A DNA stretch of 64,000 nucleotides from Celeribacter indicus (GCF_000819565.1 NZ_CP004393.1:661001-725000); one strand, 5' to 3'. Positions 17,503 through 28,561 are shown, counted from the stretch's first letter. Translations and numbers: made by a program. The notes: generated by a model not told the origin, from the sequence alone.

Positions 17503-18828
17503 ATGGCCGACCTGTTTTCCACCGATGATACCGATGCACCCGACGACCGGGCGCCGCGCCCCCTCGCCGACCGGCTGAGGCCACGGGCGCTGTCCGAGGT
17601 GATCGGCCAGCGCCAGGTGCTCGGCCCCGACGCGCCGCTTGGCACGATGCTCTCCTCGGGGGCGCTGTCCTCGATCGTCTTCTGGGGGCCGCCGGGCGTG
17701 GGCAAGACCACGATCGCCCGGCTCCTCGCGAAGGAGACGGATCTGCATTTCGTGCAGATTTCCGCGATCTTCACCGGCGTGTCCGAGCTTCGGAAGGTCT
17801 TCGAGGCCGCGAAGCTGCGCCGCCGGAACGGGCAGGGGACGCTGCTCTTCGTGGACGAGATCCACCGGTTCAACAAGGCGCAGCAGGACAGTTTCCTGCC
17901 GCATATGGAAGACGGGACGATCCTGCTCGTGGGGGCGACGACGGAAAACCCGTCCTTCGAACTGAACGCCGCCCTGCTGTCGCGGGCGCAGGTGATGGTG
18001 CTCACCCGGCTTTCCCCGGAGGAGCTCGATCAGCTCGCTGCCCGTGCGGAACGCGAACTGGACAAGACGCTGCCGCTCACGGAGGCGGCTCGCCGCGCAC
18101 TCCTCGAGATGGCCGACGGCGACGGCCGCACGCTTCTGAACCTGATCGAACAGATCGCCGCGTGGAAGGTCGACACACCGCTCGACCCCGAGCAGCTCGG
18201 CAAGCGGCTCATGCGGCGCGCGGCGAAATACGACAAGTCGGGGGACGAGCATTACAACCTCATCTCCGCGCTGCACAAATCCGTGCGCGGCTCCGACCCG
18301 GACGCGGCGCTCTACTGGTTCAACCGGATGCTCGAGGGCGGCGAGGATCCGCGTTACCTCGCCCGGCGCCTGCTGCGCATGGCGATCGAGGATATCCAGC
18401 TCGCCGATCCGCAGGCGCAATCGGTCGCGCTGCACGCCTGGCAGAGCTATGAACGGCTCGGCTCCCCGGAGGGAGAACTTGCGCTTGCGCAGGCGGTGGT
18501 CTACCTCGCCCTCGCGCCGAAATCGAACGCGGTCTATACCGCCTTCAAGGCCGCCCGCGAGGCCGCGCGCAAGACCGGTTCCGAACCGCCGCCGAAACAC
18601 ATCCTGAATGCGCCGACGAAGATGATGTCGGAACAGGGCTACGGCGCGGGCTATGCCTATGACCACGATGCCGAGGACGCATTTTCCGGCCAGAACTACT
18701 TTCCCGACAGCCTGCCGCGCACGCAGTTCTACAAGCCTGTCGAACGCGGGTTCGAACGCGATCTCGGCAAACGGGTGGCCTATTTCGACAAGCTGCGCGA
18801 CGACCGCAGGAAATCCGGCAAAACTTGA
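17503..18828 (+). CDS. rarA: Replication-associated recombination protein A (AAA+ ATPase)
   Basis: RarA/MgsA acts at stalled replication forks. The 441-residue protein has Walker A GPPGVGKTT (62-70), Walker B LLFVDEIHRF (114-123), sensor ATTENPSFELN and the C-terminal tetramerisation part with YNLISALHKSVRGSDPDAALYW. The start at 17503 (MADLFSTDD) is chosen because upstream in-frame codons would overlap luxI. It is followed by crcB after 47 bases. Confidence 0.95.
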   Translation: MADLFSTDDTDAPDDRAPRPLADRLRPRALSEVIGQRQVLGPDAPLGTMLSSGALSSIVFWGPPGVGKTTIARLLAKETDLHFVQISAIFTGVSELRKVFEAAKLRRRNGQGTLLFVDEIHRFNKAQQDSFLPHMEDGTILLVGATTENPSFELNAALLSRAQVMVLTRLSPEELDQLAARAERELDKTLPLTEAARRALLEMADGDGRTLLNLIEQIAAWKVDTPLDPEQLGKRLMRRAAKYDKSGDEHYNLISALHKSVRGSDPDAALYWFNRMLEGGEDPRYLARRLLRMAIEDIQLADPQAQSVALHAWQSYERLGSPEGELALAQAVVYLALAPKSNAVYTAFKAAREAARKTGSEPPPKHILNAPTKMMSEQGYGAGYAYDHDAEDAFSGQNYFPDSLPRTQFYKPVERGFERDLGKRVAYFDKLRDDRRKSGKT

Positions 18829-18875
18829 CATTTTCCGCCCCGTTGCCCATGGCAGGGCGCGAAAAGGAGACATCT

Positions 18876-19250
18876 ATGGCCCCCCTCATCCAGGTCGCTC
18901 TCGGCGGCGCGCTCGGCGCTTCGGCGCGCTATCTCACCGGCCTCGGCATGGCGCGCCTTCTGGGCAAGAGCTTTCCGTGGGGCACGCTCACGGTGAATTT
19001 CGCCGGCTCCTTTTTGATGGGCGTGGTTGTCGTCGTTCTGGCGCATGCGAACGGCAACCGCTTCGCGCCCTTCCTGATGACAGGCGTGCTCGGCGGGTTC
19101 ACGACCTATTCCGCCTTCTCGCTCGACGCGCTGACGATCTATGAACGCGGCGAGATCGCGCTCGCCGCCGCCTATGTCGTCGTGACGCTCGTTCTCGCGC
19201 TCGGGGGCATCGCCCTCGGCCTTCACGCCGCACGGAGTTTCTACACATGA
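18876..19250 (+). CDS. crcB: Fluoride channel CrcB/Fluc
   Basis: CrcB exports fluoride as a dual-topology dimer in the inner membrane. The 124-residue protein has four membrane segments and the family motifs GGALGASARYL, TLTVNFAGSFLMG and GVLGGFTTYSAFS. SD AAAAGGAGA precedes the ATG. No fluoride riboswitch is visible in the short 47-base gap to rarA. Its TGA overlaps the next gene's ATG by 4 bases. Confidence 0.95.
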   Translation: MAPLIQVALGGALGASARYLTGLGMARLLGKSFPWGTLTVNFAGSFLMGVVVVVLAHANGNRFAPFLMTGVLGGFTTYSAFSLDALTIYERGEIALAAAYVVVTLVLALGGIALGLHAARSFYT

Positions 19251-20296
19251 GCCGAGTCCAGACGATCACGATCGGTGACGACCAGCCCGAGCAGCGGCTC
19301 GACCGCTGGTTCCGCAAGATGTTTCCGCAGCTCACCCAGGGCAATATCGAGAAGATGTGCCGCAAGGGCGAGATCCGCGTCGACGGCGCGCGCGCGAAAT
19401 CGAACACCCGCGTCGGGCCGGGGATGGAGGTCCGCGTGCCGCCCCTGCCGGACGAGAGCGCGCCGAAGCCTGCGCCGAATGCCGCGCGGATCTCGAATGC
19501 CGATGCGAAACTGATGCGCGACGCGGTGCTCTACGAGGACGAGCACCTGATCGTGATCAACAAGCCCGCCGGCCTTCCGACGCAGGGCGGATCGAAACAG
19601 ACGCGCCATGTGGACGGGCTCGCGGCGGCGCTCCAGGGCGATTTCCCGGAGAAACCGCGGCTCGTTCATCGCCTCGACAAGGACACGTCGGGTGTGCTCG
19701 TCCTGGCGCGCACGCCCGCCGTCGCCTCGAAACTCACCGAGGCGTTCCGTCACAAGAACACGCGCAAGATCTACTGGGCCCTCGTTGCCGGCGTGCCGAC
19801 GCCCTATCTCGGCGAGATCAAATACGGTCTCGTGAAGGCGCCCGGACGCGGCAAGTCGGGGGAGGGGGAAAAGATGCTTGCGGTCCATCCGCGCGACATC
19901 GACGCCACCCCCGGCGCCAAGCGCGCCCATACGCTCTATGCCACGCTCTACCGCGTCGGCGCGCGCGCGAGCTGGGTGGCGATGGAGCCGGTGACGGGGC
20001 GCACCCACCAGCTCCGCGCCCATATGGCCGAGATCGGCCACCCGATCATCGGCGACGGGAAATATGGCGGCTCCGGGCAGGAGAACCTCGGCGACGGCTG
20101 GGGCGCGCAGCTCGGCGGGATCATCTCCAAGAAACTGCACCTGCATGCGCGGCTGCTGCGGTTGGAGCATCCCGTGACGCGCAAGGAACTGACGGTGACC
20201 GCGCCGCTGCCGGAACATATGGCGCAGAGCTGGGATACCTTTGGCTGGACCGAGGATCTTGCCGCCGAAGATCCGTTCGAGGACCTGCGCGGATGA
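19247..20296 (+). CDS. rluC: RluA-family 23S rRNA pseudouridine synthase (RluC type)
   Basis: The 349-residue protein has an N-terminal S4 RNA-binding domain (residues about 15-75, RLDRWFRKMFPQLTQG) and the catalytic domain with HRLDKDTSG (141-149), whose D144 is the nucleophile. RluC modifies 23S positions 955, 2504 and 2580 in E. coli; the exact sites here are inferred. It overlaps crcB and the HAD gene by 4 bases each. Confidence 0.9.
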   Translation: MSRVQTITIGDDQPEQRLDRWFRKMFPQLTQGNIEKMCRKGEIRVDGARAKSNTRVGPGMEVRVPPLPDESAPKPAPNAARISNADAKLMRDAVLYEDEHLIVINKPAGLPTQGGSKQTRHVDGLAAALQGDFPEKPRLVHRLDKDTSGVLVLARTPAVASKLTEAFRHKNTRKIYWALVAGVPTPYLGEIKYGLVKAPGRGKSGEGEKMLAVHPRDIDATPGAKRAHTLYATLYRVGARASWVAMEPVTGRTHQLRAHMAEIGHPIIGDGKYGGSGQENLGDGWGAQLGGIISKKLHLHARLLRLEHPVTRKELTVTAPLPEHMAQSWDTFGWTEDLAAEDPFEDLRG

Positions 20297-20961
20297 AGCT
20301 CGTGATCTTCGATGTCGACGGCACGCTCGTCGACAGCCAGGCGCATATCGTCCTGTCGATGGAGGCGGCCTTTGCCGCGGGCGGTTTGCCCTTGCCCGAC
20401 CGCGGCCGGCTCCTGTCGGTCGTGGGGCTGTCTCTGCCCTATGCGATGGCGGAGCTCGCGCCGGAGGCCGACGAGGCGACGCTTGCGCGGATGATCGACG
20501 CCTATCGCGCCGCCTTCCGGGCGCATCGCCTTGCGGAGGGTGCGGCGGCCGCCCCGCTTTATCCGGGGGCCGAGGCGGCGCTGCGCGGCCTGTCGGCGCG
20601 CGACGACGTCTGCCTCGCGCTCGCCACCGGCAAGAGCCGCCGCGGTCTCGACGCGCTTCTCGCCGCCTGGCCCTTTGCCGATCTCTTCGTGACGACGGAA
20701 TGTGCCGACGACCACCCGTCGAAGCCGCATCCCTCGATGGTGATGCAATGCTTGCTCGACACCGGATGCGGGACGGAGGATGCCGTGGTCGTCGGGGATA
20801 CGACCTATGACATGGAAATGGCCAGGGCCGCGCGGACGGCGGCGATCGGGGTCGGCTGGGGCTATCACGGACGCGAGGCGCTGCTCTCCGCCGGGGCCTC
20901 GGTCGTGATCGACGGGTTCGACGCGCTCGAACCGGCCCTGGCACGGATTTGGGAGAACTGA
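20293..20961 (+). CDS. HAD-superfamily phosphatase, phosphoglycolate-phosphatase-like
   Basis: The 222-residue protein has the HAD motif I DVDGT (D7 nucleophile, D9 acid/base), motif II threonine in LATGKS, the lysine in SKPHPSM, and the acidic motif IV VVVGDTTYDMEMA. A helical cap lies between motifs I and II. The substrate is not evident; phosphoglycolate or a nucleotide is likely. It starts inside the end of the rluC-type gene and is followed after 3 bases by the ATP12 gene, forming one operon. Confidence 0.85.
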   Translation: MKLVIFDVDGTLVDSQAHIVLSMEAAFAAGGLPLPDRGRLLSVVGLSLPYAMAELAPEADEATLARMIDAYRAAFRAHRLAEGAAAAPLYPGAEAALRGLSARDDVCLALATGKSRRGLDALLAAWPFADLFVTTECADDHPSKPHPSMVMQCLLDTGCGTEDAVVVGDTTYDMEMARAARTAAIGVGWGYHGREALLSAGASVVIDGFDALEPALARIWEN

Positions 20962-20964
20962 GAC

Positions 20965-21672
20965 GTGGCGGAATGGAAGGCGAAACGCTTCTGGACGGAA
21001 ACCGGGGTGACCGAGGACGAGGAGGGATTCGGCGTCTCCCTCGACGGTCGGCCGGTGCGGACGCCGGCGAAGGTGCCGCTCCTCGTGCCGACGCGCGCGC
21101 TTGCGGAGCTGATCGCGGAGGAATGGGATGCGCAGGAGGGGGAGATAGACCCGAATACAATGCCGGCGACGCGCAGCGCCAATTCCGCCATCGACAAGGT
21201 GGCGACGCAGCGGGCCGAGGTGGCGGACCTGCTCTCCGATTACGGCGACAGCGACCTGCTGTGCTATCGTGCGGAGGCGCCGGAGGATCTTGCTGCGCAG
21301 CAGGCGGAGGGCTGGGATCCGCTCCTCGACTGGGCGGCGACGCATCTCGGTGCGCGGCTTGCCCCGCGTGGCGGCGTCATGCACGCGCCCCAGGACGCGC
21401 AGGCGCTCGCCGCGCTGCGCGCCCGCGTCCATGCGCTGACCCCGTTCGAACTGGCCGCCTTCCACGACCTGGTCACCCTTTCCGGATCGCTGATCCTCGC
21501 CTTCGCGGTGATCCAGGACCGGCTCGCCGCCGAAGAAGCCTGGCGGTTGTCGCGCCTCGACGAAACCTACCAGATCGCGCAATGGGGCGAGGACGAGGAA
21601 GCGGCGGAACATGCCGAACTCAAGCGCCAGAGCTTCCTGCACGCGGCCCGTTTTTATCGGGTGGTCAATTAG
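20965..21672 (+). CDS. ATP12-family chaperone (GTG start)
   Basis: The 235-residue protein resembles mitochondrial Atp12, which binds the F1-ATPase alpha subunit during assembly; the family is typical of alphaproteobacteria. Landmarks are FGVSLDGRPVRTPAKVPL near the N-terminus, EEWDAQEGEIDPNTMPATR and the YRAEAPEDLAAQQ region. The start is a GTG 3 bases after the HAD gene. It ends the operon; no terminator was seen. Confidence 0.88.
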   Translation: MAEWKAKRFWTETGVTEDEEGFGVSLDGRPVRTPAKVPLLVPTRALAELIAEEWDAQEGEIDPNTMPATRSANSAIDKVATQRAEVADLLSDYGDSDLLCYRAEAPEDLAAQQAEGWDPLLDWAATHLGARLAPRGGVMHAPQDAQALAALRARVHALTPFELAAFHDLVTLSGSLILAFAVIQDRLAAEEAWRLSRLDETYQIAQWGEDEEAAEHAELKRQSFLHAARFYRVVN

Positions 21673-21720
21673 CAGGCGCTTTGCGCGGCGCGCAGCCCAA
21701 ACGCCGCGCAGATGCCCGTT

Positions 21721-21736
21721 GAATTTGATCAAATTC
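21721..21736. promoter_or_regulatory. 16-bp palindrome upstream of aapJ
   Basis: GAATTTGATCAAATTC is a perfect palindrome lying 165 bases before the aapJ start and 49 bases after the ATP12 gene. It is a good candidate operator for the amino-acid transport operon. A TTGACG lies further down (around 21769), but no convincing -10 follows. Confidence 0.45.
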
Positions 21737-21901
21737 CGTCGGCCCATGTCAATTTGTGATCGTGGCCTTGACGTATTGGAATGAATCCTCCCAAACTAAG
21801 CTCGTTGAAAGAGCATTTGCTCATTTCGATATCGCTCCCGGTCCACGGGGAAGGCCGGAACAAGGTGCCTGCGAAGGGTGCCATATCAGGAAGAGGTAAA
21901 C

Positions 21902-22927
21902 ATGAAAAAATCCGTATTTCTTGGCGCGCTGACGCTGGCGGGGCTCGCCGCCGGGACGGCGATGGCTCAGGATTCGTCGACGCTCGCCGCCGTGAAGGAC
22001 CGGGGCACGCTCAGATGCGGCGTGAATCCGGGGACGCCCGGTTTCGCCGCGCCGGATGCGAGCGGCGAGTTCGTGGGCTTCGACGTCGATGTCTGTCGGG
22101 CGGTTGCTGCGGCCGTGCTGGGCGATTCCGAGGCCGTCGAATACACGCCGCTGACCTCCGCCGTGCGCTTCACCGCGCTTGCCTCCGGCGAGGTGGACCT
22201 GCTCGCGCGCAACACGACCTGGACCTTCACCCGTGACGTCGACCTGAAGAACACCTTCGTCGGCGTGAACTATTACGACGGTCAGGGCTTCATGGTGCCG
22301 AAGGATCTCGGCGTCTCTTCCGCCAGGGAGCTTTCGGGGGCCACCGTCTGCATCGAGACCGGCACCACCACCGAACTCAACCTCGCCGACTATTTCCGCG
22401 TCAACAACATGGAATACGAGCCGGTTCCGGTGGAAAGCTTCACCGAGGCCCAGACCCAGTTCCTCGCCGGGGCCTGCGACGTCTACACCACCGACGCCTC
22501 GGCGCTGGCCGCCTCGCGTGCCTCCTTCGAGAACCCGGAAGGCTACGTCGTGCTTCCCGAGATCATCTCCAAGGAGCCGCTCGGCCCGCTCGTGCGCCAC
22601 GGCGACGACAACTGGGGCGATATCGTGCGCTGGTCGCTCAATGCGATGATCGCGGCCGAAGAATACGGCGTGACCTCCGCGAATGCCGCGGAGCTTGCCA
22701 ACGGCACGGACAATCCCGAAATCAACCGCCTGCTCGGTGTCGAGGGGGAACTGGGCGCCATGCTCGGTCTCGAAAACGACTGGGCGCTCAACATCATCAC
22801 GCAAGTGGGCAACTACGGCGAGAGCTTCGAGAAGAACATCGGTGAGAACACGCCGGTCGGACTCGCACGCGGCCTGAACGCCCAGTGGACCGAGGGCGGC
22901 CTGATCTATTCGCCGCCCTTCCGCTAA
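21902..22927 (+). CDS. aapJ: General L-amino-acid ABC transporter, substrate-binding protein
   Basis: The 341-residue periplasmic protein begins with a signal peptide (MKKSVFLGALTLAGLAAGTAMA, split as MKKSVFLGALTL / AGLAAGTAMA, cut before Q23). The mature part is a type-3 solute-binding fold: GTLRCGVNPGTPGFA, then VGFDVDVCRAVAAAV, then GATVCIETGTTTELN. AapJQMP of rhizobia takes up a broad range of L-amino acids. The ATG at 21902 is preceded by the SD GAAGAGGT. It heads the operon and is separated from aapQ by 141 bases with a stable hairpin. Confidence 0.95.
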   Translation: MKKSVFLGALTLAGLAAGTAMAQDSSTLAAVKDRGTLRCGVNPGTPGFAAPDASGEFVGFDVDVCRAVAAAVLGDSEAVEYTPLTSAVRFTALASGEVDLLARNTTWTFTRDVDLKNTFVGVNYYDGQGFMVPKDLGVSSARELSGATVCIETGTTTELNLADYFRVNNMEYEPVPVESFTEAQTQFLAGACDVYTTDASALAASRASFENPEGYVVLPEIISKEPLGPLVRHGDDNWGDIVRWSLNAMIAAEEYGVTSANAAELANGTDNPEINRLLGVEGELGAMLGLENDWALNIITQVGNYGESFEKNIGENTPVGLARGLNAQWTEGGLIYSPPFR

Positions 22928-22938
22928 GATCGAACAGG

Positions 22939-22966
22939 GGAGGGCGCGAGACGATCCGCGCCCTCC
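22939..22966 (+). other. Intercistronic hairpin between aapJ and aapQ
   Basis: GGAGGGCGCG (22939-22948) pairs perfectly with CGCGCCCTCC (22957-22966). With no T-run it probably protects the aapJ part of the mRNA, allowing more binding protein than permease, as at malE-malF. Confidence 0.6.
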
Positions 22967-23068
22967 GCCGTTCCGGCTCTACCGAAAAACACAAAGATCC
23001 AATGCACGGGCGGGGGTCATCCCGCACCGTCGGCAGGCCGTATTCAGGGGAAACAGGGGACCCTCTCG

Positions 23069-24289
23069 ATGACCACAATGACAGATCCGCCAAATGACCA
23101 GGGCTTTCGCCTGAGCCAGCTGATTTACGATACCCGCTATCGCTCCGCGACCATCCAGGTCATCGCCCTCATCGCCTTCATGGTGATCGCCGCCTTCCTC
23201 GTCCGCAACACGATCACCAACCTCTCCGCGCTCGGCAAGGACATCGACTTCGGTTTCCTGTTCAGCCGCGCGGCCTATGACATCAACCAGAAGCTCATCC
23301 CTTATTCCTCCAACGATCCGCACTGGCGCGCCGCGCTCGTCGGCCTGCTGAACACGCTCCTGGTTGCGATCCTCGGCTGCATCCTCGCCACGGTCATCGG
23401 AGTGGTGGCGGGGGTCCTGCGCCTGTCGAACAACTGGCTCACGGCGCGGATCATGACCGTCTACGTCGAAAGCTTCCGCAACATTCCCGTGCTCCTGTGG
23501 ATCCTCGCCTTCATGGCGGTGCTGTCGGAATCCCTGCCGTCTCCGCGGGCCTTCCGCGGCGAAGAGGCGGAGGCCTCCATGTGGCTGTGGAACACGATCG
23601 CCGTCACCAACCGCGGCACCTACATTCCCGCGCCGGTCTGGGGGCCGGGCTCGGCCATCGTCGTGGTCATCTTCCTTCTGTCCCTGCTCGCGATCTGGGC
23701 CTTCGGGAAATGGTCGCAGCGGCGGTTCGAGGCGACCGGGCACCTGCTGCCGAATTTCTGGATCAAGCTCGCGATCCTCGTTGGTCCGACGCTGCTCGTC
23801 TATCTCCTGCTCGGTCGGCCGGTGGCCTTCTCCCTGCCGGAACTCGCCGGCTTCAACTTTTCCGGCGGCATCCACCTGCGCAACTCCATGCTCGCGCTCT
23901 GGCTCGCGCTGTCCTTCTATACCGGCGCCTTCATCGCGGAGATCGTCCGCTCCGGCATCCTCGCGATCTCCAAGGGCCAGACCGAGGCCGCCTATGCGCT
24001 CGGCCTGCGCCCCTCCCGCACGATGAACCTCGTGATCCTGCCGCAGGCGCTCCGGGTCATCATCCCGCCGCTGATCTCGCAATATCTGAACCTGACGAAG
24101 AACTCCTCCCTCGCGCTTGCCGTGGGCTACATGGACCTGCGCTCGACGCTCGGGGGCACGACCCTCAACACGACGGGGCGGGAGCTCGAAAGCATGCTCC
24201 TGATGATGCTGATCTATCTCGTCGTCAGCCTCGTCATCTCCTCGGGCATGAATTTCTACAACAAGACGGTCAGGCTGAAGGAGCGCTGA
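23069..24289 (+). CDS. aapQ: Amino-acid ABC transporter permease AapQ
   Basis: The 406-residue inner-membrane permease has about eight membrane segments. The HisM-type ABC permease domain contains LVGLLNTLLVAILGCILATVIG at its start (split: LVGLLNTLLVAI / LGCILATVIG) and the EAA loop EAAYALGLRPSRTMNLVILPQALR that contacts the ATPase (split: EAAYALGLRPSR / TMNLVILPQALR). A second possible start, three codons in, exists. aapM follows after 1 base. Confidence 0.94.
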   Translation: MTTMTDPPNDQGFRLSQLIYDTRYRSATIQVIALIAFMVIAAFLVRNTITNLSALGKDIDFGFLFSRAAYDINQKLIPYSSNDPHWRAALVGLLNTLLVAILGCILATVIGVVAGVLRLSNNWLTARIMTVYVESFRNIPVLLWILAFMAVLSESLPSPRAFRGEEAEASMWLWNTIAVTNRGTYIPAPVWGPGSAIVVVIFLLSLLAIWAFGKWSQRRFEATGHLLPNFWIKLAILVGPTLLVYLLLGRPVAFSLPELAGFNFSGGIHLRNSMLALWLALSFYTGAFIAEIVRSGILAISKGQTEAAYALGLRPSRTMNLVILPQALRVIIPPLISQYLNLTKNSSLALAVGYMDLRSTLGGTTLNTTGRELESMLLMMLIYLVVSLVISSGMNFYNKTVRLKER

Positions 24290-24290
24290 G

Positions 24291-25601
24291 ATGCAGGAAC
24301 ATACCTCCGCCGCTTTCGTCCGCAAGCAGATGCTCGACCAGCAGCCGCCGCCGCGCATGCAGGTGGGCGCGGCGCGCTGGGTCCGGGAGAACCTGTTCTC
24401 GAGCTGGTTCAACGGCATCCTGACGCTGGTGTCGATCTACGTGATCTTCCTCGTGCTCCGCCCCGCGCTGCCATGGCTCCTCGGCGGCGTCTGGAATGCG
24501 GGCTCTCTCGTGGAATGCCGCCAGATCCTGACCGAACGCTTCGGCAACACGCATCACGCCTGCTGGGCGGTGCTGACGGAACGCTGGAACCAGCTCATCT
24601 ATGGCTTTTATCCCTCGAGCCAGTATTGGCGCGCCAATCTCGCCTTCGTGCTCATGCTCTTCGCCATCGCGCCGGTGCTCTTCGACCGGCTGCCGCGCCG
24701 GATGCTCTGGTTCACCGTGGCCTTCCCGTTCCTCATGGTCTGGCTCGTCTGGGGCGGTCCAATCTGGGGTCCGCTGTCCGTGGCGGTCGGCTTCGCGCTC
24801 GGCGGCCTCGCGTTCAAACTTGCCGACCGCTTCAATTCCATGGCGATTTCCGCCATCGCGGCGGTGGTCGTGGCGCTGGCCTGGTGGCTCTTTGCCGGAC
24901 CACCCGTCGTGACCGACCTGAGCCGGATCGCCCCGCTCGGGGCGCTTCCGCGGGTCGACAGCCGCGAGCTCGGCGGCTTCATGATCTGCCTCATCATCGG
25001 CATTTCCGGCATCGCCCTGTCGCTTCCCATCGGGATCATCCTTGCGCTCGGACGCCAGTCGGACCTGTTCATCGTCAAGACGATCTGCGTCGGCTTCATC
25101 GAGTTCATCCGCGGCGTGCCGCTGATCACACTGCTGTTCACCGCCTCGCTGCTCCTGAACTACTTCCTGCCGCCGGGCACGACCTTTGATCTCACGCTGC
25201 GGGTGATCATCATGGTGACGCTCTTCGCCTCCGCCTATATGGCCGAGGTGATCCGCGGCGGGCTCGCCGCGCTGCCGAAGGGGCAATACGAGGCCGCCGA
25301 CGCGCTCGGCCTCGACTACTGGAAGGCACAGCGCCTCATCATCATGCCGCAGGCGCTGAAGATCTCCATTCCCGGCATCGTCAATACCTTCATTGGGCTG
25401 TTCAAGGACACCACCCTCGTGATGTTCATCGGGATCTACGATATGCTCGGCCTGTCGAACGCGATCCGCGCGAATGCCGCCTGGAACGGGATCTATTGGG
25501 AACTCTTCATCTTCATCGGCCTGGTGTTCTGGATTTGCTGTTTCGCCATGTCCCGTTATTCTCAATGGCTGGAGCGCCGTCTCCGCACCGACCACCGCTA
25601 G
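24291..25601 (+). CDS. aapM: Amino-acid ABC transporter permease AapM
   Basis: This 436-residue protein is the second permease half of the transporter. It has several N-terminal membrane segments and a C-terminal ABC permease domain with the EAA loop [20 protein letters not shown]. AapQ and AapM form the heterodimeric channel. A 14-base gap with the SD GGAAAGGAGA leads into aapP. Confidence 0.94.
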   Translation: MQEHTSAAFVRKQMLDQQPPPRMQVGAARWVRENLFSSWFNGILTLVSIYVIFLVLRPALPWLLGGVWNAGSLVECRQILTERFGNTHHACWAVLTERWNQLIYGFYPSSQYWRANLAFVLMLFAIAPVLFDRLPRRMLWFTVAFPFLMVWLVWGGPIWGPLSVAVGFALGGLAFKLADRFNSMAISAIAAVVVALAWWLFAGPPVVTDLSRIAPLGALPRVDSRELGGFMICLIIGISGIALSLPIGIILALGRQSDLFIVKTICVGFIEFIRGVPLITLLFTASLLLNYFLPPGTTFDLTLRVIIMVTLFASAYMAEVIRGGLAALPKGQYEAADALGLDYWKAQRLIIMPQALKISIPGIVNTFIGLFKDTTLVMFIGIYDMLGLSNAIRANAAWNGIYWELFIFIGLVFWICCFAMSRYSQWLERRLRTDHR

Positions 25602-25615
25602 GAAAGGAGACGCCC

Positions 25616-26404
<789 letters not shown>

Positions 26405-26445
26405 GGGGCGCGCCGTCGGGCGCTTTCCCTCTCCGCCGCGACGGG

Positions 26446-26958
26446 CTATTCCGTCGCCTCGACTTCCCGCGGGACGGCGAAGTCCAGGACCTCGTTGTGG
26501 CCGAATTCCGCGTTGCGCCAATCGTCCGCACCGAGCGCGAAGACGGTGGTCGCGCAGGTCGGATAGCGCCGGAAATCGGGATGCGGATGCGGCGCGCGCG
26601 CGAAATGCGTCGCGAAAACGGATATCCCCGGATTGTGCGCGATCAGCAGGACCGTGTCGCCCCGCGCCCGCTTCACCGCCGAAAGGATCCGGTCCTCCGG
26701 CGCAAGATACAGATCTTCGTCGACCTCTGTCTCGCCGGAGACACCCATTCCCTCGGCAAGGCCCGCGGCCGTCTCCTGTGTGCGCCGGGCCGGAGAGACG
26801 ATCATCAGATCGGGAAGAAAACCACGCTCCTTGAGCCAGCGTCCCATAGTGACGGCGTTGCGTGCCCCGCGGGCGTTCAGCGGCCTCGCGATATCCTCGA
26901 GCGATGGCTCGTCCCAGTTCGACTTCGCGTGCCGCACGAGGATGAGCCGGCGTCTCAT
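26446..26958 (-). CDS. SixA-type histidine phosphatase
   Basis: The 170-residue protein belongs to the RHG histidine-phosphatase superfamily. The catalytic motif LVRHAKS (H10) lies at the N-terminus, the second motif is [10 protein letters not shown] and the late histidine is in [10 protein letters not shown]. SixA removes phosphate from histidine phosphotransfer domains in E. coli; the substrate here is unknown. Its ATG overlaps the argB stop by 4 bases, making it the distal gene of that operon. Confidence 0.85.
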   Translation of the reverse strand: MRRRLILVRHAKSNWDEPSLEDIARPLNARGARNAVTMGRWLKERGFLPDLMIVSPARRTQETAAGLAEGMGVSGETEVDEDLYLAPEDRILSAVKRARGDTVLLIAHNPGISVFATHFARAPHPHPDFRRYPTCATTVFALGADDWRNAEFGHNEVLDFAVPREVEATE

Positions 26959-27848
26959 GTTCCGCTCTTCGGCCTGATGCTCGGTTCCGTGTCGCGGATG
27001 AGCGAGCCCGCGCCATGTTCGGTGTAAAGCTCGAGCAGGCAGGCGTTGGGCGCCCGACCATCGAGAATCACCACCGCGCGCACACCGGCCGCGAGCGCGT
27101 CGAGCGCGGTTTCCGTCTTGGGGATCATGCCGCCGGCGATCACGCCCTCGTCCGTCAGCTGCTTGATCTGCGCCGAATTGAGCGAGGTCAGCACCGCACC
27201 ATCGGCGCCCTTCACCCCCGACACATCGGTCAGGAGCAGCAGGCGATCCGCCTTGAGCGCCCCCGCGATCGCACCCGCCGCGGTGTCGCCGTTGACGTTG
27301 AATGTCTCGCCGTTGCGGCCGGCGCCGACCGGGGCGATCACCGGGATGAGGTTCTCGTCGCCGAGCTCCTGGATAATCGAAGGATCCATCTGGACCGGCG
27401 TGCCGACGAAGCCGAGGTCGGGATGGGTCTGTTCGCAGATCATCAGGTTCGCGTCCTTGCCGGAAATTCCGACGGCGCGGCCGCCCTGCCCGTTGATCGC
27501 CTGCACGATCCGCTTGTTCACCAGGCCGGAGAGCACCATCTCGACCACCTCGACCGTCGCCTTGTCGGTGACACGCTTGCCGTTGACGAAATCCGACTTG
27601 ATGTTCAGTTCGGCCAGCAGCCTGTTGATCATCGGGCCGCCGCCATGGACGATCACCGGCTTCACCCCGACCTGCTGCATGAGCACCACGTCGCGTGCGA
27701 AGCTCTCCATCGCCTCGTCCGACCCCATCGCGTGACCGCCGAGCTTGATGACGACGGTCGCCCCCTCGTACCGCTGCAAGTAGGGCAGCGCCTGGGAAAG
27801 GGTGCGGGCGGTCGCGATCCAGTCTCTGTTCATGTCCTGCTTCTTCAT
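26955..27848 (-). CDS. argB: Acetylglutamate kinase
   Basis: ArgB phosphorylates N-acetylglutamate in arginine synthesis. The 297-residue protein has [11 protein letters not shown] (phosphate loop), [13 protein letters not shown], the substrate site [16 protein letters not shown] and the end motif [15 protein letters not shown]. The start is placed at [10 protein letters not shown] (27848); a second ATG at 27833 would also give a full enzyme. The longer frame further upstream overlaps engB and was not used. Confidence 0.96.
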   Translation of the reverse strand: MKKQDMNRDWIATARTLSQALPYLQRYEGATVVIKLGGHAMGSDEAMESFARDVVLMQQVGVKPVIVHGGGPMINRLLAELNIKSDFVNGKRVTDKATVEVVEMVLSGLVNKRIVQAINGQGGRAVGISGKDANLMICEQTHPDLGFVGTPVQMDPSIIQELGDENLIPVIAPVGAGRNGETFNVNGDTAAGAIAGALKADRLLLLTDVSGVKGADGAVLTSLNSAQIKQLTDEGVIAGGMIPKTETALDALAAGVRAVVILDGRAPNACLLELYTEHGAGSLIRDTEPSIRPKSGT

Positions 27849-27913
27849 CTCTGGGGCTTTCTCAAGGGCGTGCGACTTCAATACCGTGTCCGCGCGCCCC
27901 GGTGCAAGCCGGC

Positions 27914-28561
27914 TCAGACGAGCGTCGCGATCACCGCTCGGAGGGTGTCGATGCCCCATCCCTTTTCCGAGGAGGTGACGATCATCTCGGGAAAGGCCGC
28001 CGGGTGCCGCGCGATCCGCTGGCGCACCTGCGCGAGATTCTTCTCGCGCTCCGCCTCCTTTACCTTGTCGGCCTTCGTCAGCACGACCTGAAAGGTCACC
28101 GCCGAGCTGTCGAGCAGCGTCATGATCTCCTCGTCCACGTCCTTCACCCCGTGCCGGCTGTCGATCAGCACGAAGGCGCGGCGCAGCGTGGCGCGGCCGG
28201 ACAGGTAGGCTTTCAGCAGCTTCTGCCACTTTTCGACCGTCTTGACCGGCGCCTTGGCAAAGCCGTAGCCGGGCAGGTCCACCAGATAGTGACTGTCGCC
28301 CGCGGTGAAGAAGTTGATCTCCTGCGTCCGGCCCGGCGTGTTCGAGGCGCGTGCCAGCGCCTTGCGCCCGGTGAGCGCGTTGATCAGCGTCGATTTGCCG
28401 ACGTTCGAGCGGCCCGCGAAACAAACCTCCAGCCGGTTGGCGGGGGGCATGCCGTCCATTGCGACCACGCCCTTCAGAAATTCCGTCTGACCCGCAAACA
28501 GCAAGCGGCCCTGTTCGAGGGCCGCCGCATCCGGTTCAGCGATGGGAAAGGAAAGTTCCAT
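27914..28561 (-). CDS. engB: Ribosome-biogenesis GTPase EngB (YihA/YsxC)
   Basis: EngB is an essential GTPase of large-subunit assembly. The 215-residue protein has G1 [10 protein letters not shown]2/G3 [12 protein letters not shown] and [10 protein letters not shown], and G4 LTKADKV. It lies between yidC (16 bases upstream) and argB (65 bases downstream), a common order in Rhodobacterales. Confidence 0.96.
   Translation of the reverse strand: MELSFPIAEPDAAALEQGRLLFAGQTEFLKGVVAMDGMPPANRLEVCFAGRSNVGKSTLINALTGRKALARASNTPGRTQEINFFTAGDSHYLVDLPGYGFAKAPVKTVEKWQKLLKAYLSGRATLRRAFVLIDSRHGVKDVDEEIMTLLDSSAVTFQVVLTKADKVKEAEREKNLAQVRQRIARHPAAFPEMIVTSSEKGWGIDTLRAVIATLV

Noticed and set aside
18829..18875. 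Fluoride riboswitch before crcB
   Set aside because: The gap to rarA is 47 bases and lacks the conserved aptamer elements.
27849..28424. Upstream extension of argB to 489 residues
   Set aside because: It runs through engB in another frame; ArgB has its normal length from 27848.
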